Below, in pieces: positions 18,001-25,762 of a stretch of DNA of 64,000 bases; the first letter of the stretch is position 1, and every line of letters begins with the position of its first letter. Both the position numbers and the translations under genes were made by a program. The notes beneath the pieces were generated by a model, which worked only from the letters and a program-made list of their open reading frames with translations, had not been told where the DNA came from and did no database searches. The DNA lies in the NCBI RefSeq assembly GCF_017948305.1, contig NZ_CP072842.1, positions 1,342,001 through 1,406,000 on the forward strand. The letters are read 5' to 3'. The DNA comes from Faecalibacter bovis (GTDB lineage: Bacteria > Bacteroidota > Bacteroidia > Flavobacteriales > Weeksellaceae).

Positions 18001-19481
18001 CAGTTTATCAGGAGCAAGTAATGTTACTTTCTCAGAAATTAGCTGATTTCTCGAAAGGTGATGCCGATGTCCTTCGTAAAGCGATGGGTAAAAAACAAAA
18101 AGCAGTTCTTGATAAAATGAAACCTAAATTCATTAATCAAGCAGCTGAAAAAGGACACGATCCAAAAGTTTTAGAAAAAATTTGGACCGATTGGGAAGCC
18201 TTTGCATCCTATGCCTTCAATAAATCGCATTCTACTTGTTATGCTTGGATTGCTTACCAAACAGCTTATTTAAAAGCTCATTATCCTGCCGAATATATGG
18301 CTGCGGTGCTTTCAAATAACATGAATGATATTAAACAAGTTACATTCTTTATGGAAGAGTGTAAGCGTATGGGATTATCAGTTTTAGGTCCAGATATTAA
18401 TGAATCGATTACAAAATTCAATGTAAATGAGCAAGGAGAAGTTCGTTTCGGAATGGGAGGTGTAAAAGGTGTTGGACAAGCAGCTGTACAAGCAATCATT
18501 AAGGAAAGGACTGAAAATGGACGTTTTAAAGATATTTATGATTTTGTAAAACGCGTTGAGTTACGAACAGTAAACAAAAAAACAATAGAAAACTTAGTTT
18601 TAGCAGGTGGATTTGACTCGTTCGAATTTCATCGAGGACGTTATTTCTTTATCGATAATGGTACAACTAATTTAGAAAAGTTAATTAAATACGGAGGAAA
18701 TTACCAAGAACAGAAAAATTCTGCGCAAACTTCATTATTTGGAGCTTTTGGTGGTGATGATGGCGAAGTTGAAGATGTAATACCAATGTTACAAGATTGT
18801 GAAAAATGGAACATGATTCAGACACTTGCCAAAGAGAAAGAAGTGGTCGGAATTTATATTTCAGCGCATCCATTAGACGATTTTAAACATGAAATGCGTT
18901 TAGTTTCCAATATGACTATTGCCGATTTAAAAGGAAATGAAGACAATTTAGTAGGTCGAGATATTTCTATGGTTGGTATGATGAGTAATATTGCACATCG
19001 AATTGCTAAAAATGGAAATGAATTTGGTAGTTTTACATTTAGTGATTATTCTGACTCTTATGATATTGTACTTTTTGGTGAAGATTATTTGATGTATAAA
19101 CATTTTATGCAAGAAAATATGTTCTTAAATCTTAGAATGAGTATTACTAAACGCGAATACAAAGACAAAGAAGGAAATGTAACAGGCAGTAGAATTTTTA
19201 CTAAGATCAATAAAATGCAGTTATTAACTAATATTATCGAAACACAAGTGGACCGAATTACATTAAATATTGATGTTGAAATATTTAATGATTCTACATT
19301 AGAAAAATTATCAGAAATATTCTATAAATACCAAGGAGAGAAATCATTAAGAATAAAAATTATTGATAGTAAAGAACAACAACAGATAGATTTACCAGCT
19401 CAGAAAATACGAGTTAATATCTGCCGAGAATTATTAAATGAATTAGAGATAAATACAGATATCAAGTTTAAATTGAACTAA
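15081..19481 (+). CDS. dnaE: DNA polymerase III alpha subunit with fused N-terminal exonuclease
   Basis: 1466 residues, about 300 longer than E. coli DnaE. The extra N-terminus (1 to about 205) is a DEDDh 3'-5' exonuclease like DnaQ: FDTETTG (Asp-x-Glu), NLGFDIKI (Asp) and HNATADVEAT (His...Asp). Then come the PHP domain (HLHNHSQFSILQS at about 264), the C-family polymerase core with GPGRGSAAGS (about 647) and the metal-binding PDIDIDFDD (about 688), a helix-hairpin-helix region (VKGVGQAAVQAI), and a C-terminal OB fold (about 1290-1350). PHP histidines (HLHNH) are kept, so PHP may also be active. The polymerase and proofreading activities are probably in one chain. Confidence 0.96.
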   Translation: MYLIFDTETTGLPKDWNAPITDVDNWPRCIQIAWQLHDEMGNLVEHQDYLVKPDGFDIPYDSERIHGISTDLATEKGVPLKQVLDLFYEALGKAKFIVGQNLGFDIKIMGAEFYRMNYANNLAEMPVLDTCTEVTAELLKLPGGRGGRYKLPTLTELHQYLFGVPFGEAHNATADVEATTRCFFELIRKEIFTKKELQVEDDYFVRFAEANPTNIQPVGLNHTNLKKASEEIAKLKAKNDPKVEEPIISDEVKTKFAQAKFSHLHNHSQFSILQSTISVGALVAAAAKDKMPAVAITDHGNMMAAFHFNAAVQNHNKEAKAKNEELIAEGKEATEQIIKPIIGSEFFVCEDHTNKSQKDNGYQIVLLAKNKNGYQNLVKLASIAYTEGFYYVPRIDKKLIEKYKEDIIVLSGNLQGEVPNKILNLGERQAEDALIWWKDQFGDDFYIEMMRHNQEDENRVNQTLISLARKHEIKLIATNNTYYISQDDSNAHDILLCVRDAEKQATPIGRGRGFRFGLPNQEYYFKSQEQMKQLFQDVPDSIINIQEVVDKIEEYTLYRDVLLPKFDIPEEFQSPEDEIDGGKRGENAYLRHLTYEGAKKRYPEITDDIRERLDFELATIEKTGYPGYFLIVQDFIAAARRMGVSVGPGRGSAAGSAVAYCLWITNLDPIEYDLLFERFLNPDRVSMPDIDIDFDDEGRSLVMDYVIDKYGASQVAQIITYGTMAAKSSIKDTARVLDLPLYESERVAKLIPNMKLAKIFKLDDNALKDSLRSEELEAVNELKRLSDGSDLIAETIQQAKILEGSVRNTGIHACGVIITPDDITNYVPVTTAKDSDLYVTQFDNSVAESAGLLKMDFLGLKTLTLIKDTVKLVKMRHGIEIDPDTIPIDDVKTYELFQRGETIGVFQYESPGMQKYMRDLKPTVFADLIAMNALYRPGPLEYIPSFVRRKNGEEPITYDLDACEEYLAETYGITVYQEQVMLLSQKLADFSKGDADVLRKAMGKKQKAVLDKMKPKFINQAAEKGHDPKVLEKIWTDWEAFASYAFNKSHSTCYAWIAYQTAYLKAHYPAEYMAAVLSNNMNDIKQVTFFMEECKRMGLSVLGPDINESITKFNVNEQGEVRFGMGGVKGVGQAAVQAIIKERTENGRFKDIYDFVKRVELRTVNKKTIENLVLAGGFDSFEFHRGRYFFIDNGTTNLEKLIKYGGNYQEQKNSAQTSLFGAFGGDDGEVEDVIPMLQDCEKWNMIQTLAKEKEVVGIYISAHPLDDFKHEMRLVSNMTIADLKGNEDNLVGRDISMVGMMSNIAHRIAKNGNEFGSFTFSDYSDSYDIVLFGEDYLMYKHFMQENMFLNLRMSITKREYKDKEGNVTGSRIFTKINKMQLLTNIIETQVDRITLNIDVEIFNDSTLEKLSEIFYKYQGEKSLRIKIIDSKEQQQIDLPAQKIRVNICRELLNELEINTDIKFKLN

Positions 19482-19550
19482 TTATGTTAATATTCTATCT
19501 CAAAATTGATAGAAAGTATAAAAGGAATTTTATAGCATAATTATTTTGTT

Positions 19551-19558
19551 TAATTTTG
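19551..19558 (+). promoter_or_regulatory. Candidate -7 box of trxA
   Basis: TAATTTTG matches the -7 consensus, 32 bases upstream of the trxA ATG. No good -33 element is seen. Confidence 0.35.
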
Positions 19559-19590
19559 CTTAAATAATGAATTATTAAAAAATAGAAATT

Positions 19591-19908
19591 ATGGCATTAG
19601 AAATAACAGACTCTTCATTTGCATCAGATATTATCGAGTCGGGGAAACCAGCAATGGTAGATTTTTGGGCAGTTTGGTGTGGACCTTGTCGTATGGTAGG
19701 ACCAATTGTTGAAGAAATCGCAGCAGAATTCCAAGGTAAAGCTGTTGTAGGAAAAGTTGACGTAGATACAAATCAAGAGATAGCTGCTGAATATGGAATT
19801 CGTAATATCCCTACAATTTTATTCTTCAAAGATGGAAAACAAGTGGATAAAGTTGTTGGAGTTGTACCAAAAGAACAATTAATTGAAAAATTAAATGCAA
19901 TTTTATAA
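19591..19908 (+). CDS. trxA: Thioredoxin
   Basis: 105 residues, a classic single-domain thioredoxin. The redox motif WCGPC is at residues 29-33 and the cis-proline loop is in GIRNIPTILFF. It reduces protein disulfides in the cytoplasm; no signal peptide is present. It is a single gene followed by a terminator and the tRNA cluster. Confidence 0.96.
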   Translation: MALEITDSSFASDIIESGKPAMVDFWAVWCGPCRMVGPIVEEIAAEFQGKAVVGKVDVDTNQEIAAEYGIRNIPTILFFKDGKQVDKVVGVVPKEQLIEKLNAIL

Positions 19909-19935
19909 TTTATTAAATTGCTGATAATAAAATAG

Positions 19936-19971
19936 TAAAATCTCGGTTTGTAAAAAACTGAGATTTTTTTT
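19936..19971 (+). terminator. Rho-independent terminator of trxA
   Basis: AAAATCTCGGTTT / AAACTGAGATTTT hairpin (one G-T pair) with a long T-tract. Confidence 0.85.
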
Positions 19972-20034
19972 GCAAAAACATTTGGAAACTTCAAAAAAGC
20001 GCCTAACTTTGCAATCCGAAAACAATACAACACT

Positions 20035-20108
20035 GATCCGGTAGTTCAGTTGGTTAGAATACTTGCCTGTCACGCAAGTGGTCGCGGGTTCGAGTCCCGT
20101 CCGGATCG
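20035..20108 (+). tRNA. tRNA-Asp (GTC), copy 1
   Basis: 74 bases with a 7-bp acceptor stem (GATCCGG / CCGGATC), D-loop AGTTCAGTTGGTTAGA, anticodon loop CTGTCAC with GTC at 20069-20071, T-loop GGTTCGAGTCC and discriminator G. The next three bases are CCA (20109-20111), so the 3' end is encoded. Confidence 0.97.
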
Positions 20109-20160
20109 CCAACAAAGAGTGTAGTTCTTTAACAAAAAATAATATATTTTAAATAATACT

Positions 20161-20234
20161 GATCCGGTAGTTCAGTTGGTTAGAATACTTGCCTGTCACG
20201 CAAGTGGTCGCGGGTTCGAGTCCCGTCCGGATCG
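20161..20234 (+). tRNA. tRNA-Asp (GTC), copy 2
   Basis: Identical over all 74 bases to copy 1. CCA follows at 20235-20237. The 49-base spacer from copy 1 (after its CCA) contains a small AAAGA/TCTTT hairpin and is otherwise AT-rich. Confidence 0.97.
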
Positions 20235-20283
20235 CCAATTTTTTTATTGCCTTAAAATATATTATAATTAATTTATAATTTTA

Positions 20284-20357
20284 GATCCGGTAGTTCAGTT
20301 GGTTAGAATACTTGCCTGTCACGCAAGTGGTCGCGGGTTCGAGTCCCGTCCGGATCG
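20284..20357 (+). tRNA. tRNA-Asp (GTC), copy 3
   Basis: Identical in the 74-base body to the other copies, but it is followed by CAT, so CCA is not encoded and must be added by CCA-transferase. The upstream bases (TTTA) also differ from the ACT that precedes the other three copies. Confidence 0.97.
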
Positions 20358-20414
20358 CATCTATTTCTTTTTCTATTTTAGAACGATCAAGAATTATAAA
20401 TAAAATTAAAGACT

Positions 20415-20488
20415 GATCCGGTAGTTCAGTTGGTTAGAATACTTGCCTGTCACGCAAGTGGTCGCGGGTTCGAGTCCCGTCCGGATCG
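20415..20488 (+). tRNA. tRNA-Asp (GTC), copy 4
   Basis: Identical in the 74-base body to copies 1-3; CCA follows at 20489-20491. A terminator lies 14 bases downstream, so the four genes are probably one transcript. Confidence 0.97.
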
Positions 20489-20505
20489 CCAACTATAATA
20501 TCTTT

Positions 20506-20537
20506 TTAAAGCTTCACATTTGTGAAGCTTTTTTTTT
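20506..20537 (+). terminator. Terminator of the tRNA-Asp cluster
   Basis: AAAGCTTCACA / TGTGAAGCTTT hairpin with a 2-base loop, followed by T9. Confidence 0.92.
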
Positions 20538-20559
20538 GTCCTCATTTTAAATTTCTAGT

Positions 20560-20967
20560 ATGAATCATATTTATTTAGCCAATGCATTAGTTACGGATTC
20601 TGAAGGTAGAATGTTAGCCGTTCGTAAGAAAAATTCGAAATACTTTCAAATGGTCGGAGGTAAAATTGATGAAGGTGAGGAGCCTTTAGAAACTTTGCGT
20701 CGGGAATTTTTAGAAGAAATTAATATTGACATCGATTTGCATCACGTTACATTATTAGGAAAACATACTACAACGGCTGTAAATGAAGAAAAGACCCAAG
20801 TTCATGCGAATGTCTTTCATGTGCATTTAAATTCGTTAGAAACGCTTAAAATAGCTTCAGAAATTGAGGAAATGGCTTGGATAACGAAAGAAGATTACCA
20901 AAATTATCAATTAGCACATTTGTTAGAAGAATTTAGTTTGCCAATTTGGATAAAATTAGAATTTTAA
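20560..20967 (+). CDS. Nudix hydrolase
   Basis: 135 residues. The Nudix box runs from the Gly of VGGKIDEGEEP to REFLEEIN and fits G-x5-E-x7-R-E-U-x-E-E, except that the final G-U is Asn-Ile. The catalytic REFLEE is intact, so hydrolase activity on a nucleoside-diphosphate-linked substrate is expected. The N-terminus (IYLANALVTDSEGRMLAVRKK) resembles MutT-like proteins. Substrate unknown. It starts 22 bases after the tRNA-cluster terminator. Confidence 0.9.
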   Translation: MNHIYLANALVTDSEGRMLAVRKKNSKYFQMVGGKIDEGEEPLETLRREFLEEINIDIDLHHVTLLGKHTTTAVNEEKTQVHANVFHVHLNSLETLKIASEIEEMAWITKEDYQNYQLAHLLEEFSLPIWIKLEF

Positions 20968-20999
20968 AATAGAATGATTAATTTTAAATCATTGATATA

Positions 21000-21032
21000 A
21001 AAGATTTCAGATACATTCTGAAATCTTTTTTT
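21000..21032 (+). terminator. Rho-independent terminator
   Basis: AAAGATTTCAG / CTGAAATCTTT hairpin with a 7-base loop and T7, after the Nudix gene. A further palindrome (AATGATT...AATCATT, 20973-20993) lies just before it. Confidence 0.88.
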
Positions 21033-21105
21033 ATGTTTTTTTGTAACGTATTGAATTTATAAATACTTACTATTTAAATTAACATTTGTAACTGAATTTT
21101 ATTAA

Positions 21106-21606
21106 TTGAAAACTCAACAAGAATTTTTAAAGCTAATTGATAAACATAAAGGGATTTTGTACAAAGTCTCCAGAATGTATATGGACAATTCGGAAGACCA
21201 AAATGATTTGGTTCAAGAAATTGTGATGCAGCTTTGGAAATCCTATGAACGTTTTGAAGGAAATAGTCAATTTTCGACTTGGATGTATCGTGTTTCTTTA
21301 AATACTGCCTTGACTTACTTTAAAAAGGAAAAGAAAAAATCAGAAAGATTTACTTTTTTAGAAAATGTAGATAAAGTTGATGAAGTTGATTCGAACGAAA
21401 AAGAGCAGCAGTTAGAATTATTTTACAAAGCTGTACACGAACTGAATAAAGTAGAAAAAGCGTTAATATTTCTTTTTTTAGAAGGCCAAAGCCACAAAGA
21501 AATTGGACAAAATTTGGGTATTACAGAAGGTAATGCGCGTGTTAAATTAAACAGAACTAAAGATAAATTGCAAAACATCATAAAAACCTATGGCTATGAA
21601 TTTTGA
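21106..21606 (+). CDS. ECF-type RNA polymerase sigma factor
   Basis: 166 residues. Sigma region 2 is seen in DNSEDQNDLVQEIVMQLWKSY and FSTWMYRVSLNTALTYF. Region 4 is seen in IFLFLEGQSHKEIGQNLGI and TEGNARVKLNRTKDKL, with a helix-turn-helix. No ATG is available at the N-terminus: the frame begins with TTG at 21106 immediately before KTQQEFLKLIDKHKG, which is where sigma-70 ECF proteins normally start. The next gene overlaps its 3' end by 17 bases and is a likely regulator of it. Confidence 0.92.
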   Translation: MKTQQEFLKLIDKHKGILYKVSRMYMDNSEDQNDLVQEIVMQLWKSYERFEGNSQFSTWMYRVSLNTALTYFKKEKKKSERFTFLENVDKVDEVDSNEKEQQLELFYKAVHELNKVEKALIFLFLEGQSHKEIGQNLGITEGNARVKLNRTKDKLQNIIKTYGYEF

Positions 21607-22186
21607 TGAATTAAAAAAACAATGGGATAATCAATCTTCAGAAGAAGTTCAGATTAATCCAGATATAGAAATTAAAAAGGAAGCGAATACTACAATTGAT
21701 AAGGTGCGAAAAGTAATGAAAAAAGATTTCTTTTTTCAGTTAACATCTTTTCCTTTATTATTATTATATCCGTTTTATTTTGAAATACATTCAACAATCA
21801 TTTGGTGGATGATAGCGTGTATTTTCGCTATAATGACTGTTCCTTTATATTATTTAATAAAATTTTATAAATCATCTTATCGCTTAGAATATAATTCTTT
21901 AAGGAATATAAATTGGTTTTACTATAATTTCAAATCTTCCGTTAATATTTTTACTTTATATACTTATACGGTGTGTATTTTATGCATCTTATTTATGGGA
22001 AGTATATTTATAGAAAGAGAAATGTTTTTAAATGTAGAAGACCCTATAGTGTTATTTACAATTATCATAATATCATTAATATTATATATTATATTTTGTA
22101 TTTGGGTGATGAAATGGTGGATTAAAAAATTATATAAAAAACCTTTAGAAGATTTAAAAGAAATCTTAAATCAATTAGAAGAATAA
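21590..22186 (+). CDS. Membrane protein coupled to the ECF sigma factor, possible anti-sigma factor
   Basis: 198 residues (or 196 if the second ATG at 21596 is used, giving MNFDELKKQW). A soluble N-terminus of about 50 residues (FDELKKQWDNQ ... KVRKVMKKDF) is followed by four hydrophobic segments (about 52-65, 70-90, 122-138, 152-172) and a basic C-terminus. The gene overlaps the sigma gene by 17 bases, the usual arrangement for sigma/anti-sigma pairs. It lacks a recognisable zinc-anti-sigma (HxxxCxxC) motif, so the anti-sigma role is inference from position and topology. Confidence 0.78.
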   Translation: MAMNFDELKKQWDNQSSEEVQINPDIEIKKEANTTIDKVRKVMKKDFFFQLTSFPLLLLYPFYFEIHSTIIWWMIACIFAIMTVPLYYLIKFYKSSYRLEYNSLRNINWFYYNFKSSVNIFTLYTYTVCILCILFMGSIFIEREMFLNVEDPIVLFTIIIISLILYIIFCIWVMKWWIKKLYKKPLEDLKEILNQLEE

Positions 22187-22192
22187 ATATTA

Positions 22193-22221
22193 GAAGCGTG
22201 TCGTAAGATGCGCTTTTTTTT
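22193..22221 (+). terminator. Weak terminator after the sigma operon
   Basis: Imperfect stem AGCG-T-GTC / GAT-G-CGCT followed by T8. Weaker than the others in the window. Confidence 0.5.
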
Positions 22222-22222
22222 G

Positions 22223-22258
22223 TAAAAAAAATGCCCACGCTTGTTCAGGGCGTGGGCT
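22223..22258 (-). terminator. Terminator of ahcY
   Basis: Read on the minus strand, GCCCACGC ... GCGTGGGC around an 8-base loop is followed by a run of T. It lies 50 bases past the ahcY stop and back-to-back with the sigma-operon terminator. Confidence 0.85.
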
Positions 22259-22310
22259 ATAGTTAAGTGTATGATTTTTTTAATTCAAATAAAATCTAAT
22301 TTAAAAATTA

Positions 22311-23624
22311 TTAATATCTATAATACTCAGGTTTGAAAGGACCATCTACTTGCACACCGATGTAAGCAGCTTGCTCAGCAGATAACTTTTCTAATTCAAC
22401 TCCTAATTTAGCTAAATGTAATTCTGCAACTTTTTCATCTAAATGCTTAGGTAAAGTATAAACTTTATTTTCGTAAGCATCAGAATTAGTCCATAATTCA
22501 ATTTGAGCTAAAGTTTGATTAGAGAAAGAGTTCGACATTACGAAAGAAGGGTGACCAGTTGCAATTCCTAAGTTTACTAAACGACCTTCAGCTAAGATAA
22601 TAATATCTTTACCGTTGATGTTGTACTTATCAACTTGTGGTTTAATTTCTTCTTTAGTATTACCGTAAGCTTTGTTTAACCAAGCCATATCGATTTCATT
22701 ATCGAAGTGACCAATGTTACAAACTACAGTTTTGTCTTTCATTCTCATGAAATGTTCTTCACGTACAATTCCAAAGTTTCCTGTAGTAGTAATAACGATA
22801 TCTGCAGTTTCAATAACTGTATCTAAACGTTTTACTTCGAAACCTTCCATTGCAGCTTGTAAAGCACAAATTGGATCAATTTCAGTTACAGTAACGATCG
22901 CTCCAGCTCCACGGAAAGATTCCGCAGTTCCTTTACCAACATCACCAAAACCACAAACTACTACACGCTTACCAGCAATCATTAAATCTGTTCCACGACG
23001 AATCGCATCAACAGCAGACTCACGACATCCGTACTTGTTATCGAATTTCGATTTAGTAACTGAATCGTTTACGTTAATTGCAGGCATTGGTAAAGTACCT
23101 TTCTCCATTCTTTCATAAAGACGGTGAACTCCAGTTGTTGTTTCTTCTGATAATCCTTTGATCTCAGCAACTAACTCTGGGTAACGGTCAATCACCATAT
23201 TCGTTAAATCTCCACCATCATCCAATATCATGTTTAATGGTTGGCGATCTTCTCCGAAAAATAATGTTTGTTCGATACACCAGTCGAATTCCTCTTCGTT
23301 CATCCCTTTCCAAGCATACACAGGAATCCCAGCAGCAGCAATTGCAGCAGCAGCATGATCTTGTGTAGAGAAAATATTACATGAAGACCATGTAACATCA
23401 GCTCCTAAGGCAACCAACGTCTCGATTAATACTGCAGTTTGGATTGTCATGTGTAAACAACCCGCAATGCGAGCACCTTTCAATGGTTGAGCCGCTTTGT
23501 ACTCTTCACGGATAGCCATTAACCCAGGCATCTCAGCCTCGGCCAACGTAATTTCCTTTCTTCCCCATTCAGCTAAAGAAATATCTTTAACTTTGTAAGG
23601 AATGTATTGCGTATTTGTATCCAT
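22311..23624 (-). CDS. ahcY: Adenosylhomocysteinase
   Basis: 437 residues from ATG 23624 (a TTG one codon upstream is also in frame). SAH hydrolase splits S-adenosylhomocysteine into adenosine and homocysteine in the methyl cycle. Visible features are [32 protein letters not shown], the NAD-binding [10 protein letters not shown], the conserved [11 protein letters not shown], and the C-terminal [10 protein letters not shown] that reaches the neighbouring active site. It is full length. Confidence 0.97.
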   Translation of the reverse strand: MDTNTQYIPYKVKDISLAEWGRKEITLAEAEMPGLMAIREEYKAAQPLKGARIAGCLHMTIQTAVLIETLVALGADVTWSSCNIFSTQDHAAAAIAAAGIPVYAWKGMNEEEFDWCIEQTLFFGEDRQPLNMILDDGGDLTNMVIDRYPELVAEIKGLSEETTTGVHRLYERMEKGTLPMPAINVNDSVTKSKFDNKYGCRESAVDAIRRGTDLMIAGKRVVVCGFGDVGKGTAESFRGAGAIVTVTEIDPICALQAAMEGFEVKRLDTVIETADIVITTTGNFGIVREEHFMRMKDKTVVCNIGHFDNEIDMAWLNKAYGNTKEEIKPQVDKYNINGKDIIILAEGRLVNLGIATGHPSFVMSNSFSNQTLAQIELWTNSDAYENKVYTLPKHLDEKVAELHLAKLGVELEKLSAEQAAYIGVQVDGPFKPEYYRY

Positions 23625-23656
23625 CAAATGATATATTTATCATAAATTAAAGTAAG

Positions 23657-23664
23657 CAAAGTTA
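23657..23664 (-). promoter_or_regulatory. Candidate -7 box of ahcY
   Basis: Minus-strand TAACTTTG matches TAnnTTTG 33 bases upstream of the ahcY ATG, in the short divergent gap shared with the phosphopantetheinyl transferase gene. Confidence 0.45.
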
Positions 23665-23687
23665 CAAACTAAATTACGATTTTAAAA

Positions 23688-24317
23688 ATGCCAATTATCG
23701 ATTATATCAATAAACCAAACCTTGTTAAAATCATTACTTGGGAAGTGAATGAAACCAATGAAGAACTGTTGGCGTATTTACAGCTAAACGAGTATAGATC
23801 GGAGAAGTACAAAACGCTTCGCCCAAAACAAGCGAGAGAGTATCTTGGTTTGCGAGCTTGCCTGAAAGAATTAGGTGTTGATTATGATGTGAATTATGAT
23901 GAAAAAGGTAAACCATATTTACCTACTGATGCAGAAATTTCTATCACACATTCTTACGGAAAAGTTTCTGTTGGGGTAAGCGAATTTCCTATAGGAATTG
24001 ATATCGAGTTATCACGACCACATAAAATTTCTAATATCAAAAATAAATTTGTTAGAATTGATGAACAAGAATGGTTGCCTAAAATTGATGAAAACGAGTA
24101 TTTGCACATTATTTGGGGAATTAAAGAAGGTTTGTATAAACTGAATGGTGGTAACTTATGGAATTTCTTACATCATTATCGTGTTGAAAACTTCGAATTA
24201 AAAGAAAATAGTCCGATAGTTTGTTGGATTTCGGATGATAAGAAAAGTCAAAAATTTACTGCTTTTTATAAGATGATCGAGGATCATTACTTAATCTGGG
24301 TATTGGATTATGAATGA
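23688..24317 (+). CDS. 4'-phosphopantetheinyl transferase superfamily protein
   Basis: 209 residues. The Sfp/AcpT-type motifs are clear: ISITHSYGKVSVGVS, then GIDIEL (metal-binding Asp/Glu) and WGIKEGLYKL (WxxKE, the catalytic segment). It would move the phosphopantetheine arm of CoA to an acyl carrier protein. It is divergent from ahcY and overlaps pnuC by 8 bases (ATGAATGA), so it is translationally coupled to that gene. Confidence 0.92.
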   Translation: MPIIDYINKPNLVKIITWEVNETNEELLAYLQLNEYRSEKYKTLRPKQAREYLGLRACLKELGVDYDVNYDEKGKPYLPTDAEISITHSYGKVSVGVSEFPIGIDIELSRPHKISNIKNKFVRIDEQEWLPKIDENEYLHIIWGIKEGLYKLNGGNLWNFLHHYRVENFELKENSPIVCWISDDKKSQKFTAFYKMIEDHYLIWVLDYE

Positions 24318-24981
24318 TTTTATTAATCCTTACGAAAGCTACACAGCTACGCAAATTGCGTTAGAAATAATTGCTACTTTGTTCGGAATTATTTCTGTTA
24401 TATTTTCCAAGAACAGAAATATTTTGGTTTATCCCACAGGTATTATTTCTACTTTTTTATATATCTATTTATTTTTTACATGGGGTTTGTATGGCGAAAC
24501 TTTAATCAATCTTTACTATACATCTATGTCAATTTATGGGTGGATTCTTTGGAATAAAAAAACTGAAGATGATAATTTACATGTTGAGGTTGAATGGGCG
24601 ACCAGAAAAGAATATTTAAAATCAATCGGATTATTTTTCGGAACATTTATTTTTATATTAATCCTTTACCACTTCAGACCAATAATTGATGGATTAAAAA
24701 GTTTTAGCGAGATAAATTCATTAACCTGGAATTACACTGCTATAGATTTTATAGATGCTTCGTTAACAGGTATATTTTTAATCGGAATGTGGTTTATGGC
24801 AAAACGTAAAGTTGATAGCTGGATTTTTTGGATAATTGGTGATTTAGTTATGATTCCGTTGCTTCTATATAAAGGATATGCAATATCATCATTTCAGTAT
24901 TTGTTCCTAACTATTTTAGCTATTTTAGGATTGATAGAATGGAAAAAAAACGCGAAAAAAATAAATGTATTATCTTCGTAA
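24310..24981 (+). CDS. pnuC: PnuC-type nicotinamide riboside transporter
   Basis: 223 residues, about seven or eight membrane helices. PnuC signatures are PTGIISTFLYIYLFFTWGLYGE near the start of the core, and NLYYTSMSIYGWILW (the conserved W..W segment). The C-terminal half has the related repeat FIDASLTGIFLIGMWFMAKRK. It takes up nicotinamide riboside for NAD synthesis by facilitated diffusion. It overlaps the phosphopantetheinyl transferase gene by 8 bases. Confidence 0.93.
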   Translation: MNDFINPYESYTATQIALEIIATLFGIISVIFSKNRNILVYPTGIISTFLYIYLFFTWGLYGETLINLYYTSMSIYGWILWNKKTEDDNLHVEVEWATRKEYLKSIGLFFGTFIFILILYHFRPIIDGLKSFSEINSLTWNYTAIDFIDASLTGIFLIGMWFMAKRKVDSWIFWIIGDLVMIPLLLYKGYAISSFQYLFLTILAILGLIEWKKNAKKINVLSS

Positions 24982-25001
24982 GATTCAGTTATTAAAATAT
25001 T

Positions 25002-25697
25002 ATGATATCACAAGAATATAAAGAAGTTGTAGCAATGTCTACATCTGAGGAAAAAGCTACATTTTATAAGCATACTTATGGACACGTAGCTGGTGGAGTT
25101 TTAGTTTTTATGATTTTAGAAACTATTTTTTTACAAGTACCTTTTATTGTTAATACGTTGCTAAGTTTTACACAAGGTTATCTTTGGCTTGTATTAATTG
25201 GAGGATTTATGGGAATTTCTTGGGTTGCACAAAAAATGGCAATGGATGAGGTTTCTAGACCGAAACAATATTTAGGTTACTTTTTATACATCGTAGGTCA
25301 GGCATTGTTATTTGTACCAATGTTGTACATCGTAATTAATTATACAGGTACAATAGTTTTAAAACAAGCAGCTGCAGTTACCGGAGCTTTATTTATAGCA
25401 TTAACAGCTATTGCTTTTATGTCTAAAGTTGATTTTTCTTTCATGAAGAAAATTTTAACAATAGGATTTATTCTTGCTTTAGGAACAATAGTTGCAGGTA
25501 TGATTTTCGGATTTTCATTAGGTTTATGGTTTTCAATTGCAATGTGTTTATTAGCAGCTGGCTCTATTTTATACGAAACACAACAAATCCAATATCAATA
25601 TTCAACAAACCAATATGTTCCAGCAGCGTTAGGATTATTTTCTTCGTTAATGTTATTATTTTGGTATGTACTACGAATTTTTATGAGCAGAGATTAA
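25002..25697 (+). CDS. Bax inhibitor-1/YccA-family membrane protein
   Basis: 231 residues with seven membrane helices. The N-terminal FYKHTYGHVAGGVLVFM and the C-terminal LWFSIAMCLLAAGSILYETQQIQYQY match the BI-1 (TMBIM) family, where the ETxxI segment is highly conserved. The last helix ends in a short basic tail. It is 20 bases after pnuC and may be in the same operon. The biochemical role is unknown; the family includes calcium-leak channels. Confidence 0.9.
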   Translation: MISQEYKEVVAMSTSEEKATFYKHTYGHVAGGVLVFMILETIFLQVPFIVNTLLSFTQGYLWLVLIGGFMGISWVAQKMAMDEVSRPKQYLGYFLYIVGQALLFVPMLYIVINYTGTIVLKQAAAVTGALFIALTAIAFMSKVDFSFMKKILTIGFILALGTIVAGMIFGFSLGLWFSIAMCLLAAGSILYETQQIQYQYSTNQYVPAALGLFSSLMLLFWYVLRIFMSRD

Positions 25698-25720
25698 TAA
25701 GAAATTAATAATTATAACTT

Positions 25721-25751
25721 TAAAAACCGTGGCTTTTGTTACGGTTTTTTA
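25721..25751 (+). terminator. Rho-independent terminator
   Basis: AAAAACCGT / ACGGTTTTTT hairpin with a loop of about 9 bases, ending just before the ATG of the LOG-family gene. Confidence 0.8.
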
Positions 25752-25762
25752 ATTTTGAAATT

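Noticed and set aside
20035-20491. Possibility that the repeated block is a CRISPR array.
   Set aside because: The units are complete tRNA-Asp genes with cloverleaf pairing and GTC anticodon, spacers vary in length, and no cas gene is near.
20035-20537. tRNA cluster as an attachment site of an integrated element.
   Set aside because: No integrase, partial tRNA repeat or phage-like gene lies on either side; neighbours are core genes.
25736-25762. Extended start of the LOG-family protein at TTG 25736.
   Set aside because: The added residues are encoded by the arm and tail of the preceding terminator; the ATG at 25763 fits the family.
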